DNA from: an uncultured Bacteroidales bacterium
GTDB taxonomy: Bacteria; Bacteroidota; Bacteroidia; Bacteroidales; UBA932
DNA length: 64,000 nucleotides
Assembly (NCBI GenBank): GCA_944326335.1
Contig: CALVDM010000014.1
Location: 1 to 64,000 of the forward strand
Direction: 5' to 3'
The notes under the pieces are model-generated. The model saw only the letters and a list, made by a program, of their open reading frames with translations. It was not told the origin of the DNA and did no database searches. The position numbers and the translations under genes were made by a program. Below are positions 46,562 through 55,048 of the stretch, piece after piece (the stretch's first letter is position 1; each line of letters starts with the position of its first letter).

Positions 46562-47581
46562 ATGGATAAAAAAAAGTCTTTGCTCAAAGCCATCCCGTTC
46601 CTCTTGCTGCTGGCAGGCGGAGCCCTGCCAATGCGTTCCCAGAACCTGTGGATTACAAACGACACTGCCGCGCACAATCTGGTGTGGGAGGAAAAACTGA
46701 GGAAAAGGATAGACTTCCTGTCGGACACCCTCTGCGCAGGAAGGGCCACGGGTACGGCAGGCGGCAATGAAGCCGCATTCTGGATAACGGCGCATTTCCG
46801 GAGAGCCGGCCTGATGCCGTTCGACAGCTCGTTCGTCAAGCACGTATTCGCAGGACAGGGGCTCGTCGGGCACAATATCGCCGGCATGCTGCCCGGCTCC
46901 CTCACGGAGCCATGCGACTCGTACATCATAGTCGGGGCACATTACGACCATCTCGGCATACTCGGAGGCAGGATGTACCCCGGGGCGGACAACAACGCTT
47001 CGGGAGTGGCCGCCATGCTCAGCCTTGCGGAAATGTTCTCCACGATGAAATCGGTGGGCAGGGTGTACGGAAAGAACATCATATTCGTGGCTTTCGATGC
47101 CAAGGAAATGAATATGGCCGGTTCTCAAGCCTTCTGGAGGATGCTCGACAACGGGGAGCTCACAGACCCTCTCTCGGGGAAAAGGATATCCGTGGAACAG
47201 ATATGCGCCATGGTGAACATTGAACAGCTCGGAAGCAGCCTCGCCCCGCTTGCCTCCGGAAGGAAAGACTACCTGATAGTCCTCGGGAACGGCACCCTTC
47301 CTGAAAACCGCCGCAAGCTGCTCCACCAGTGCAACAGATTCTACGGCACGGAGCTGGAAATATCCGAGACCTATTACGGAAGCGAGAAGTTCACAGAAGT
47401 GTTCTACGGAATCTCCGACCAGAAAGTGTTCGCGGACAACGGCATCCCTGCCGTATTCTTCACCTCGGGAATCACCCTCAACACGTTCAAGACCTACGAC
47501 ACCACCCGGACTCTCGATCTTCCCGTGCTGAGAAAAAGGATAATCCTCATGTTCCACTGGCTCGAGAAGCTCATTGGCTGA
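46562..47581 (+). CDS. M28-family peptidase homologue with altered active site
   Basis: A 339-residue exported protein (signal to about residue 27) of the M28 zinc-aminopeptidase family. GAHYDHLG (H127, D129) and GADNNASG (D143) are intact. But the usual Glu-Glu pair reads K181-E182 in FDAKEMNMAGS, so the catalytic glutamate is lysine. The later Asp ligand reads Glu (NIEQLG, E221), and the C-terminal His ligand is missing (SGITLNTFKTYDTT, F309 in its place). It may be an inactive or repurposed homologue. The last 11 bases overlap the convergent glycosyltransferase gene. Confidence 0.82.
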   Translation: MDKKKSLLKAIPFLLLLAGGALPMRSQNLWITNDTAAHNLVWEEKLRKRIDFLSDTLCAGRATGTAGGNEAAFWITAHFRRAGLMPFDSSFVKHVFAGQGLVGHNIAGMLPGSLTEPCDSYIIVGAHYDHLGILGGRMYPGADNNASGVAAMLSLAEMFSTMKSVGRVYGKNIIFVAFDAKEMNMAGSQAFWRMLDNGELTDPLSGKRISVEQICAMVNIEQLGSSLAPLASGRKDYLIVLGNGTLPENRRKLLHQCNRFYGTELEISETYYGSEKFTEVFYGISDQKVFADNGIPAVFFTSGITLNTFKTYDTTRTLDLPVLRKRIILMFHWLEKLIG

Positions 47582-48614
47582 GCATCTCGTTGTATATCTC
47601 GATATAGCGTCTTGCGGTCCTCTCCCACGAGAAGCTGAGCGCGTGCTCGCGCATGAGGTCAGTGTCTATCTTCCCGTCATCATAAAGTGAAAGGCCTTTC
47701 CTGAACTGTGCCCGCATCGTCTCAGGGTCGAAATTATGGTCGAAATAGAAGGCGTGGTCCCCGCCTATCTCCGGAAGCGATGTCCTGTCGGAAAGGAAAA
47801 TCGGCTTGCGGTAATACATGGCTTCGATGACCGGGAGTCCGAATCCCTCTGCAATGGACGGGAACAGGAACGCCGAACAGTTCTTGATGTACCAGTATTT
47901 CACAGCCTCTGTCACCGGACCGATTATCGACACCCGGTCCTGCACCCCGAACCTTGCCGCCTCATCCATGATTCTGTCTGCATAGGGGGATTTCTTCCCT
48001 GCGATTATGAGCTGGTATCCGTTGCCGGAAAGCAGGGCGGGCAGCACATGGAAATTCTTCTTCGGCAGCACTGTCCCCACGGAGAAGAGGAATTTGCCCT
48101 TAGGCCTGGACACCGGCGGCGTTATGTCCCCGTCGAACTGGTTCAACCCGTTATATACTACATCCACAGGCTTCCCCCTCAGGTCCACATGGTCCATGAG
48201 GTCCCGTTTCGTGCTCTCGGATATGGTCACTATCCTGTCGGCCCTGTCCACCCTCCTCTGGAGACGGACCAGATACTTGGGGTGCTTGCTTATGGGCTTT
48301 TCATACAGGAAATTCAGGTCATGTACAGTGAGAAGGCACTTCACGCCCTGCGGAGGCAGATACGATGTCTGCTGGTGTGCGGAATGCCATATCCGGACAT
48401 TCCTGCCGCAGAACAGATGCAACTTGTACACCGGGAGCACAGTCCTGTATGAAACGGAGCTGCCCCACCTGCCCCTGTACCTGGCCGGGACGAACATGCA
48501 GAGGGAATCGCCAAGCATACTCTGCTGCCGCACAAGGGAAGACGCCACATTGTCACAGAACACGGCAAGGCCGGTATTCTGATATTTCATTCTCTCACAA
48601 TCAAATACTATCAT
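47571..48614 (-). CDS. GT4-type glycosyltransferase
   Basis: A 347-residue glycosyltransferase of GT-B fold. The GT4 nucleotide-sugar motif E-x7-E is seen in IAEGFGLPVIEAM (about 267-279), and SVGTVLPKKNFHVLPALL marks the interdomain segment. There are no membrane segments, so it acts at the cytoplasmic face on a lipid-linked or LPS acceptor; the sugar is unknown. It is a close paralogue of the divergent 48706-49743 gene (both begin M-[I/L]-V-F-D-C-E). A reverse TAACTTTG box at 48641-48634 lies 20 bases before its ATG. Confidence 0.9.
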   Translation of the reverse strand: MIVFDCERMKYQNTGLAVFCDNVASSLVRQQSMLGDSLCMFVPARYRGRWGSSVSYRTVLPVYKLHLFCGRNVRIWHSAHQQTSYLPPQGVKCLLTVHDLNFLYEKPISKHPKYLVRLQRRVDRADRIVTISESTKRDLMDHVDLRGKPVDVVYNGLNQFDGDITPPVSRPKGKFLFSVGTVLPKKNFHVLPALLSGNGYQLIIAGKKSPYADRIMDEAARFGVQDRVSIIGPVTEAVKYWYIKNCSAFLFPSIAEGFGLPVIEAMYYRKPIFLSDRTSLPEIGGDHAFYFDHNFDPETMRAQFRKGLSLYDDGKIDTDLMREHALSFSWERTARRYIEIYNEMLSQ

Positions 48615-48633
48615 AGATAAAGTTTCGCTGTCA

Positions 48634-48682
48634 CAAAGTTAATAAAATATGCATACCAATCACATACTTATTGCTACCTTTG
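48634..48682. promoter_or_regulatory. Divergent promoters of the paralogous glycosyltransferases
   Basis: A minus-strand TAACTTTG at 48641-48634 serves the left gene and a plus-strand TACCTTTG at 48675-48682 serves the right gene. The right box lies downstream of an in-frame ATG at 48649, so translation must begin at 48706. Confidence 0.5.
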
Positions 48683-48705
48683 CACGAAACAACAGACCGA
48701 CCGAA

Positions 48706-49743
48706 ATGCTTGTCTTCGACTGTGAAAAACTGAAATTTCCCGACACGGGACTGTACCACTTCTGCGACAGTCTCGGAAAAGCCCTCAAGAAAAGACTTGC
48801 CACGGACGGAGGCATGACGTTCTTCCTCAACAGGAAACTCGCAGGGCATTTCGGCGATGATTGCGGTTATCTGCCATACAGAAGCATCTACAAATACATC
48901 TTCCCGTACTGGAGGACACGGGGAGCAATCTGGCATTCCACCCAGCAGTTTCCCAAGGTGATGCCGGGAAGGCTCGGGACAGTGCTCACGGTGCATGACC
49001 TGAACTTCCTCTATGAAGAACCGGAGGAGACACGCCGGTCATGGCTCGACAGGCTCCAGCACAATGTGGACAAGGCCAGCCGCGTCGTCGCCATATCCGG
49101 GTTCACGAGAGACGACCTCCTTAAACACATCGACCTCAGGGGCAGGACAGTCGATGTCATATACAACGGCTGCACCGCATACGGCGGCAAGCCAGGGGTT
49201 CCGGACTACATCCCTTCAGGGCCGTTCCTTTTCACCGTCGGCACATTGCTCAGGAAAAAGAATTTCCATGTGCTGCCCGCCCTGCTCGTCGGAAACGGCT
49301 ACGAACTCGTCATCTCCGGCCTGAGGTTCAGCTACGAGGAGCAGATTCTCCGGACGGCATCCGAACTCGGGGTCCTCGACAGGGTCCATGTCACGGGGCC
49401 TGTCAGCGAGGCCGCAAAAGACTGGTACATGAGGAACTGCAGAGCCTTTCTCTTTCCTTCCATAGCCGAAGGGTTCGGGCTTCCGCCGATAGAGGCGATG
49501 CTGTACGGCAAGCCGGTATTCCTGTCGAGATACACATCCCTGCCTGAAATCGGAGGGGACAAGGCCTTCTATTTCAACCGCGAATTTGACTTCGAGGGCA
49601 TGAGGAAAGAGTTTGCCGAAGGCCTCGAAGCATACGACTCGGGCAAGGTCACTCCGGAGGAGATTTCAGCCCATGCGAGAAAATTCTCGTGGGACAAGGC
49701 TGCAGAAGAATACATTCGAATATACAAATCGCTCGAGCAATGA
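48706..49743 (+). CDS. GT4-type glycosyltransferase
   Basis: A 345-residue GT-B glycosyltransferase, paralogous to the divergent gene at 47571-48614 (shared TVHDLNFLYE, VGT-x-LxKKNFHVLPALL, FPSIAEGFGLP-x-IEAM, LPEIGGD-x-AFYF). I start at ATG 48706 rather than 48649: the promoter box lies between them and the resulting MLVFDCEKLKF start aligns with the paralogue. It probably adds a sugar to an LPS or exopolysaccharide acceptor. Its stop overlaps the next gene's start (49740-49743). Confidence 0.9.
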   Translation: MLVFDCEKLKFPDTGLYHFCDSLGKALKKRLATDGGMTFFLNRKLAGHFGDDCGYLPYRSIYKYIFPYWRTRGAIWHSTQQFPKVMPGRLGTVLTVHDLNFLYEEPEETRRSWLDRLQHNVDKASRVVAISGFTRDDLLKHIDLRGRTVDVIYNGCTAYGGKPGVPDYIPSGPFLFTVGTLLRKKNFHVLPALLVGNGYELVISGLRFSYEEQILRTASELGVLDRVHVTGPVSEAAKDWYMRNCRAFLFPSIAEGFGLPPIEAMLYGKPVFLSRYTSLPEIGGDKAFYFNREFDFEGMRKEFAEGLEAYDSGKVTPEEISAHARKFSWDKAAEEYIRIYKSLEQ

Positions 49744-50975
49744 AAGAGAAGGTAGCAATCACCGTCACAAGATACGGAAAGGACATAAACGGCGGTGCGG
49801 AGCTGCACTGCAGGATGCTTGCCGAACGCCTTGCCCCCGACTACGATGTTGAAATCCTCACGACATGCATAAAGGATTACGTGACCGGAGAAGCCGGCTA
49901 TGCCGAAGGAGTGGAGGAGGACGGAGGCGTGACAGTGAGACGCTTCGCCACTGTCCCGTATGACAGGGCCGCTGAAAAAAAGTGGCTCTCGAAGGTGAGG
50001 CTGTCACGCAGGATAAGGAGGCTCCTGTACTGGTGCGGCTGCCTCAGGTTCGTTGCAGGACAGTCTCCCGTGTGGAAATGGGGGCTCGAGGCCGACATCA
50101 ATGCGGTAAAGTCCGGCATATTCTATTCTCCGGACATGATCAGATACATCGAGGAACACAAGGGAGGCTACAAGGCCATACTCTCGCTTACGGCCACATA
50201 CGCACCGTTCTTCATGACGGCCATGCATGCCGGAGAAAAGATGATAGGCATCCCGACTCTCCATCCGGAAAGGGCGGCTTTCAGGCCATCCCTCACCCTG
50301 AGTTTCACCAAGGCGGCCTACATAGGATTCAACACTGCGGCCGAGCAGGAACTTGCCTGGGATATCTTCGGAAAGGGGAACATCCGGGGAGGAATAATCA
50401 GCACCGGAATCGAGGACGCCCCTGCAGACAGCTGGGAGAAAGTGAAAAAGCAGTTCTCGCTCCCGGACAGATATGTGGTCTTCATCGGAAGAATCGAGAA
50501 AGGGAAGGCGGGGAAGCTCGTCAGATATTATTCAAGATATGCCGCCTCGCACCCCGACGCTCCCAAGCTGGTCATGGTAGGGGGACTTGTCAAGGAAGTC
50601 GGCAGGCATAAGGACATGATATTCACGGGATTCACCTCGGAAGGCGCGAAAAGGGCAATCCTGCAGCACGCCCTGCTCCTGGTCAATCCGTCAAAATACG
50701 AAAGCCTCTCTCTCGTAGTGCTCGAGGCACTCAGAGACAGGGTGCCTGTCCTGGTGAACGGGAAATGCGAAGTGCTGAGACAGCATTGCGTGCTGAGCGG
50801 AAACGCTGTCAGGTCCTTCCGCAGCTACCGCGAGTTCTGCAGGGAGTTCAGGGAAGCCACTGAAAATGCCTCCGCGAGGAAGGAAATGATAGAGAAGGGT
50901 GAGAAATACTACCTGGAAAACTATTCCTGGGACAGGATAATGCCCCGCCTTCACAAGGCCATTGCAGGAATGTGA
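49740..50975 (+). CDS. Glycosyltransferase, family 4-like
   Basis: A 411-residue glycosyltransferase of different subtype from its neighbours: the N-terminus VTRYGKDINGGAELHCRMLAERL is a GT4 acceptor-domain start, the central FIGRIEKGKAGKLVRYYSRY marks the second Rossmann domain, and the terminal E-x7-E region is KYESLSLVVLEAL. I start at ATG 49740, four bases into the previous stop (ATGA), not at 49689. The overlap makes it translationally coupled to the upstream gene, so the two probably act on the same glycan. Confidence 0.9.
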   Translation: MKEKVAITVTRYGKDINGGAELHCRMLAERLAPDYDVEILTTCIKDYVTGEAGYAEGVEEDGGVTVRRFATVPYDRAAEKKWLSKVRLSRRIRRLLYWCGCLRFVAGQSPVWKWGLEADINAVKSGIFYSPDMIRYIEEHKGGYKAILSLTATYAPFFMTAMHAGEKMIGIPTLHPERAAFRPSLTLSFTKAAYIGFNTAAEQELAWDIFGKGNIRGGIISTGIEDAPADSWEKVKKQFSLPDRYVVFIGRIEKGKAGKLVRYYSRYAASHPDAPKLVMVGGLVKEVGRHKDMIFTGFTSEGAKRAILQHALLLVNPSKYESLSLVVLEALRDRVPVLVNGKCEVLRQHCVLSGNAVRSFRSYREFCREFREATENASARKEMIEKGEKYYLENYSWDRIMPRLHKAIAGM

Positions 50976-50981
50976 GTCTTC

Positions 50982-51191
50982 TCAGAGGGACAGCACCTCC
51001 CGCCATCTGGCTGCTGCAGCCGACATCGTATATTCCACGGACTTTCCGTATGCGGACTTACCCAGTTCCGTATTCCTTGCCTCAGAGGCAGCGATGTCAT
51101 ATATGGCATCGGCATACGCCTTGGCTGACAACGACGGTACGGATATCCCCCCATTCCGGGGAAAATGTTCATCAGAAACAATATACGCGCC
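50982..51191 (-). pseudogene. C-terminal remnant of a glycosyltransferase
   Basis: Sixty-nine sense codons on the minus strand, from just after an in-frame stop (51194-51192) to a TGA at 50984-50982, with no plausible start. The translation (GAYIVSDEHFPRNGG near its start, AKAYADAIYDIAAS in the middle, REVLSL at the end) looks like the last 70 residues of a GT4 enzyme: a C-terminal helix pattern following a loop after the sugar-binding motif. The rest of the gene is gone, replaced by the rplI terminator region. Evidence is compositional and by pattern, without a database match. Confidence 0.5.
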
Positions 51192-51222
51192 TTAGAATCT
51201 TCTTATCTGATTTTATTAAATC

Positions 51223-51256
51223 AAAAAGAGGGTGATTCCGGTTTGCGGCCACCCTC
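51223..51256 (-). terminator. Rho-independent terminator of the rpsF-rpsR-rplI operon
   Basis: On the minus strand a GAGGGTG/CACCCTC stem (51256-51250 with 51234-51228), with an inner CCG/CGG pair, is followed by five T (51227-51223). It lies 27 bases after the rplI stop. Confidence 0.85.
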
Positions 51257-51282
51257 CTATAAACTATCTCAGAGCCAGAGGC

Positions 51283-51729
51283 TTATTCAGCCACGACCTC
51301 GAACTTGAATGTTCCCTTGATGTCCTTGTAGCACTTCACTGATGCTTCGTAGACACCGGTCTCCTTTACGGTATCGCCAGAGATGGTGATGTCCTTCTTG
51401 TCTATCTCTACACCGGCTGCTGCAAGAGCGTCTGCAATCTGCATGGTGGTGACAGAACCGTAGATTTTACCGTTCTCGCTCACCTTCACAGCCACTTTCA
51501 CAGTCATGTCGGCAAGTTTTGCTGCAAGAGCCTCGGCATCGGCACGGAGCTTGGCCTCCTTGTGTGCACGCTGGCGGAGGTTCTCCGCATGTACCTTCTT
51601 GGCCGAAGGAGTTGCGAGCGTTGCAAATCCCTGAGGGATGAGGTAGTTCACAGCATAACCTGTCTTGACTTTGACTATATCGTCCGCATGGCCCAAATTA
51701 GCCACATCTTTCTTCAGGATAATCTCCAT
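51283..51729 (-). CDS. rplI: 50S ribosomal protein L9
   Basis: A 148-residue L9: N-terminal rRNA-binding domain (MEIILKKDVANLGHADDIVKVKTGYAVNYL start), a long connecting helix and a C-terminal globular domain. It is the last gene of the rpsF-rpsR-rplI operon and is followed by a strong terminator. Confidence 0.98.
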   Translation of the reverse strand: MEIILKKDVANLGHADDIVKVKTGYAVNYLIPQGFATLATPSAKKVHAENLRQRAHKEAKLRADAEALAAKLADMTVKVAVKVSENGKIYGSVTTMQIADALAAAGVEIDKKDITISGDTVKETGVYEASVKCYKDIKGTFKFEVVAE

Positions 51730-51745
51730 AATTGTGTCCTCCGGA

Positions 51746-52012
51746 TTATTTCAAAAGATCTGTTACGTATGGAAGAAGCGCGAGATGTCTTGCCCTCTTC
51801 ACTGCCTGAGCCACCTTCCTCTGGAATTTGAGGGATGTTCCGGTGATACGGCGAGGAAGTATCTTGCCCTGCTCGTTGAGGAACTTCTTGAGGAACTCTG
51901 CGTCCTTGTAGTCCACATATTTGATACCAGCCCTTTTGAAACGGCAGTATTTCTTTCTCTTTACCTCTACTGTAGGAGGGTTGAGATAACGTATTTCATT
52001 GTTCTGTGCCAT
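51746..52012 (-). CDS. rpsR: 30S ribosomal protein S18
   Basis: An 88-residue S18 with the conserved core ([25 protein letters not shown]) and basic RNA-binding termini. It lies between rpsF and rplI in the canonical order, 16 bases before rplI. Confidence 0.98.
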   Translation of the reverse strand: MAQNNEIRYLNPPTVEVKRKKYCRFKRAGIKYVDYKDAEFLKKFLNEQGKILPRRITGTSLKFQRKVAQAVKRARHLALLPYVTDLLK

Positions 52013-52025
52013 GATTCACTCCTCC

Positions 52026-52364
52026 TTATTTCTCCTGTCTGTTTGCTCTTCTCTTCTCGGCGTATGCCACTGCATGCTTGTCCATTGCGAAAGTGAGGAA
52101 CCTGATGATTCTCTCGTCGCGGCGGTACTGGGTCTCGAGCGAAGCAATGAGCTGAGGGTCAGCCTTGAATTCGATGAGGTAATAAAAACCTGAAGTCTTC
52201 TTCTGGATAGGGTACGCAAGCTGCTTGAGCCCCCAATCCTCTTCATACACGATTTCACCTCCATTTTCCTTGATGAAACCAGTGTACTTGGCAACCGCTT
52301 CCTTCATCTGGGCATCAGACAAAACGGGAGTTGCAATGAAAACGGTCTCGTAATGTTTGAACAT
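52026..52364 (-). CDS. rpsF: 30S ribosomal protein S6
   Basis: A 112-residue S6 with the ferredoxin-like start [14 protein letters not shown] and the segment [17 protein letters not shown]. It is the first gene of the operon, with a full consensus promoter about 70 bases upstream and rpsR 13 bases downstream. Confidence 0.98.
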   Translation of the reverse strand: MFKHYETVFIATPVLSDAQMKEAVAKYTGFIKENGGEIVYEEDWGLKQLAYPIQKKTSGFYYLIEFKADPQLIASLETQYRRDERIIRFLTFAMDKHAVAYAEKRRANRQEK

Positions 52365-52433
52365 TTCGTTTGTAATTAATTGTTAGTAAATAATATGCCC
52401 ATCCGGGAAAATAAATTTTCCACAGACGGGCTG

Positions 52434-52464
52434 CAAAGATATGAATTATCTTTTTAAAATCAAA
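52434..52464 (-). promoter_or_regulatory. Consensus promoter of rpsF-rpsR-rplI
   Basis: On the minus strand TTTG (52464-52461), 19 bases, then TATCTTTG (52441-52434): the most complete TTTG-N19-TAnnTTTG promoter I found here. The -33 box lies two bases after the pepD stop, so pepD-operon read-through could also feed the ribosomal genes. Confidence 0.75.
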
Positions 52465-52466
52465 TA

Positions 52467-53924
52467 TTATTTTTCCGGAATATCCTCGAGGACAGCCTTC
52501 AGGAAATTCCAGCACTTCTCCACGGACGGGATGTTCACCCTCTCGTCAGGAGAATGAGGACTCATTATCGTAGGGCCGCACGACACCATGTCCAGATGAG
52601 GGTATGCCCCGCTCAGGATTCCGCACTCGAGCCCCGCATGTATGGCCATCACCGCCGGTTCCTTTCCGTAGAGTTTTCCGTAAACCGACTTCATCGTGTG
52701 CAGTATCGGCGAAGTGTTGTCCGGAGCCCAGCCCGGATACCCTCCCTCGAATGCCACGGTGCCTCCGGCGAGCTCCATGACCGCCCTCATGCGCTCAGCC
52801 AGCAATTCCTTTGCAGAGTCAACGGAACTGCGCATCAGTGTCTTGATGATGAATCTGCCGTCTTCTGTCCGGACGATGGCCGTATTGTTGGATGTCTCCA
52901 CCAGTCCAGGCATCTGGTCACTCATCCTCTCCACGCCTTCAGGACAGGCGAGCAGAGCCTGTATGCACCTTATGGCATCGCTGCCCTCTATGGCCGTATG
53001 TACCTGTGAAGCCGAGCGCAGCCCGAGATGGATCTGCGGATCCGTCACCCGGTACTCGTTGAGGAGACATACGTGGACTTCATGCAGATACTGGTCCACA
53101 TCCCCGACCTTGTCCTGGGGTATCTGGATCACGGCTTCGGCTTCGCGAGGTATGGCGTTCCTCATATTCCCGCCTTCCACGGACACGAGCCTGACACCGT
53201 AATCCCTCAGAAGCGGCAGAAGCACGCGGGCGAGCACCTTGTTGGCATTGGCACGTCCGAGTATGATGTCCATACCGGAGTGTCCGCCCTTACAGTTGGC
53301 GACAGACAGAAGGTGGGTAAAGTATTTGCCTTCGGGTACCCCGGTCGTCCTGTACGGTATTTCGGCAGTGGCATCAAGGCCGCCGGCACAGCCTATATAC
53401 AGCTCGCCCTCCGTCTCGGAATCGAGATTTATCAGTATCTCACCCTGGAGTATGCCGGGCTTGAGGGCTCTCGCCCCTGTCATGCCGGTCTCTTCGTCTA
53501 TGGTGACGAGCACCTCCAGAGGTCCATGCCTCAGCTCTCCGGACTCGAGCACGGAAAGAGCCATCGAGACCCCTACGCCGTTGTCCGCACCGAGTGTGGT
53601 CCCGCAGGCCTTCACCCATTCCCCGTCCACGCGGGTTTCTATCGGGTCCTTCTCGAAATCATGCTCCACATCGGAGTTCTTCTGCGGAACCATGTCGATA
53701 TGCCCCTGGAGAATCACGCCCTTGCGGTTCTCCATGCCCGGTGTGGCAGGCTTCCTTATTATAATATTGCCGATTTCGTCCCTTATGGTCTCGAGCCCGA
53801 GTGATTTCCCGAAATTGTAAAGATATTCCACAGCTTTCCCCTCTTTCTTGGATGGGCGGGGAATCCTCGTCAGTTCATAAAAATTCTTCCATACACACGA
53901 TGGATTCAGGTCTTTTACAGTCAT
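52467..53924 (-). CDS. pepD: Aminoacyl-histidine dipeptidase (PepD, M20 family)
   Basis: A 485-residue cytosolic dipeptidase cleaving Xaa-His and other dipeptides with two zinc ions. Metal and catalytic motifs are intact: GHIDMVPQ (H75, D77), GADNGVG (D114) and IDEETGMTG (E144, E145). The dimerisation domain lies in the middle. It is 15 bases downstream of the DUF4831 gene and probably cotranscribed with it and the acyltransferase. Confidence 0.95.
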   Translation of the reverse strand: MTVKDLNPSCVWKNFYELTRIPRPSKKEGKAVEYLYNFGKSLGLETIRDEIGNIIIRKPATPGMENRKGVILQGHIDMVPQKNSDVEHDFEKDPIETRVDGEWVKACGTTLGADNGVGVSMALSVLESGELRHGPLEVLVTIDEETGMTGARALKPGILQGEILINLDSETEGELYIGCAGGLDATAEIPYRTTGVPEGKYFTHLLSVANCKGGHSGMDIILGRANANKVLARVLLPLLRDYGVRLVSVEGGNMRNAIPREAEAVIQIPQDKVGDVDQYLHEVHVCLLNEYRVTDPQIHLGLRSASQVHTAIEGSDAIRCIQALLACPEGVERMSDQMPGLVETSNNTAIVRTEDGRFIIKTLMRSSVDSAKELLAERMRAVMELAGGTVAFEGGYPGWAPDNTSPILHTMKSVYGKLYGKEPAVMAIHAGLECGILSGAYPHLDMVSCGPTIMSPHSPDERVNIPSVEKCWNFLKAVLEDIPEK

Positions 53925-53939
53925 TGCTATCCGTTTTGA

Positions 53940-55013
53940 TTATTTTTCAATGAACACGTTTACCGGAAGTGTGCTCTCCTTCCCGAGCTGGTAGACAGGC
54001 ACCCTGCTCTGCATCAGCACTTCCACTCCGTCAGAGAGCTTCACCGAGCACACCGCAGGAATCCTGTACACGATTACCGGCTCCTTTGTCTTCTTCACCT
54101 TCTTGTCCGGAGTCTGCGGCGCTGCAGGCGACAGAGGTGTGATTTCGAGAACCACCGGCTTTCCGGAAAGATTGTCCGCAGGAAGAAGCCCCACGGAATC
54201 GGAGATGCGGAAAGCTATGTACACGTTCTTGTCCTTCCCGGGAATCACCTCGAAGGATTTCTTCTGGCGGTCGTACTCCGAATATCCGGTGAATAGGGTC
54301 AGGTACTCCTGTTCAAGCCTGTCAATCTCCTTCAACGCAGCCCCCATGGCCTCTCCGCTGTACGAGGCGTCCGTGTTTCCGGTTATTATGTTTATCCTCT
54401 GCTCCCTGAGGGAGAAAATCAGGTCCGCAATCTCCGCAGCCCTCATCTCCTCAGTCTTCTGCACAAGCATGTCCTGCTTCACTGCCACCTTGTCGTAGCC
54501 GGAGTCTGCCTTGACGCTCTTGTAGAGAGTCGTGGCTTCGGTGGAGAGGTTAGGGGTGAACGACATCCCGGAATAATCCCCGTCCCGGGCCACAGGGAAC
54601 TTCCAGTTCTGCTCCCTGCCGGACAGCGATTCTGCCGAAGACACGAGCCCCGCGGAGGTGAGCTTGAGGAAAGTCGTGTTTGTCCTGCCCCCTTCGAGGT
54701 CGAGGATGTGCCGCTCGGACAGGTCCGGCTCCACGAATGTGGTCATGCTTATCTTGTCGAGAGTGTATGTCACGGAACTCTTCTGGCGGACATCTATGCC
54801 GAGATACTTGGAGGCATACTTGGCATACGGGCCGGCATGGAAGTTCTCGCACACGGCCTCGGCTTCGAAAGCCAGAGTCGTGACAGGAAGGGAATACACG
54901 ACGGCTCCCGCAGGGTCTGTCCCCTGGGGCACCTGGTTGTCCTTGGCTGTGGCCGGGCCGCTCATGACCACGGCAGCCGCAAGCACGGACATGACTGGGA
55001 AAATTGCCTTCAT
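53940..55013 (-). CDS. DUF4831 exported protein
   Basis: A 357-residue exported protein (signal to about PATAK, residue 24) with the DUF4831 pattern, a family confined mainly to Bacteroidota and of unknown role. A middle segment (about 180-265) is helical and charged, and the C-terminus has a Pro/Lys-rich PDKKVKKTKEP run. It lies between the lipid A acyltransferase and pepD genes with gaps of 35 and 15 bases, so an envelope role is plausible but unproven. Confidence 0.85.
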   Translation of the reverse strand: MKAIFPVMSVLAAAVVMSGPATAKDNQVPQGTDPAGAVVYSLPVTTLAFEAEAVCENFHAGPYAKYASKYLGIDVRQKSSVTYTLDKISMTTFVEPDLSERHILDLEGGRTNTTFLKLTSAGLVSSAESLSGREQNWKFPVARDGDYSGMSFTPNLSTEATTLYKSVKADSGYDKVAVKQDMLVQKTEEMRAAEIADLIFSLREQRINIITGNTDASYSGEAMGAALKEIDRLEQEYLTLFTGYSEYDRQKKSFEVIPGKDKNVYIAFRISDSVGLLPADNLSGKPVVLEITPLSPAAPQTPDKKVKKTKEPVIVYRIPAVCSVKLSDGVEVLMQSRVPVYQLGKESTLPVNVFIEK

Positions 55014-55048
55014 AACGTTACGATTTAAGAAATTTCACAAAACATGGA

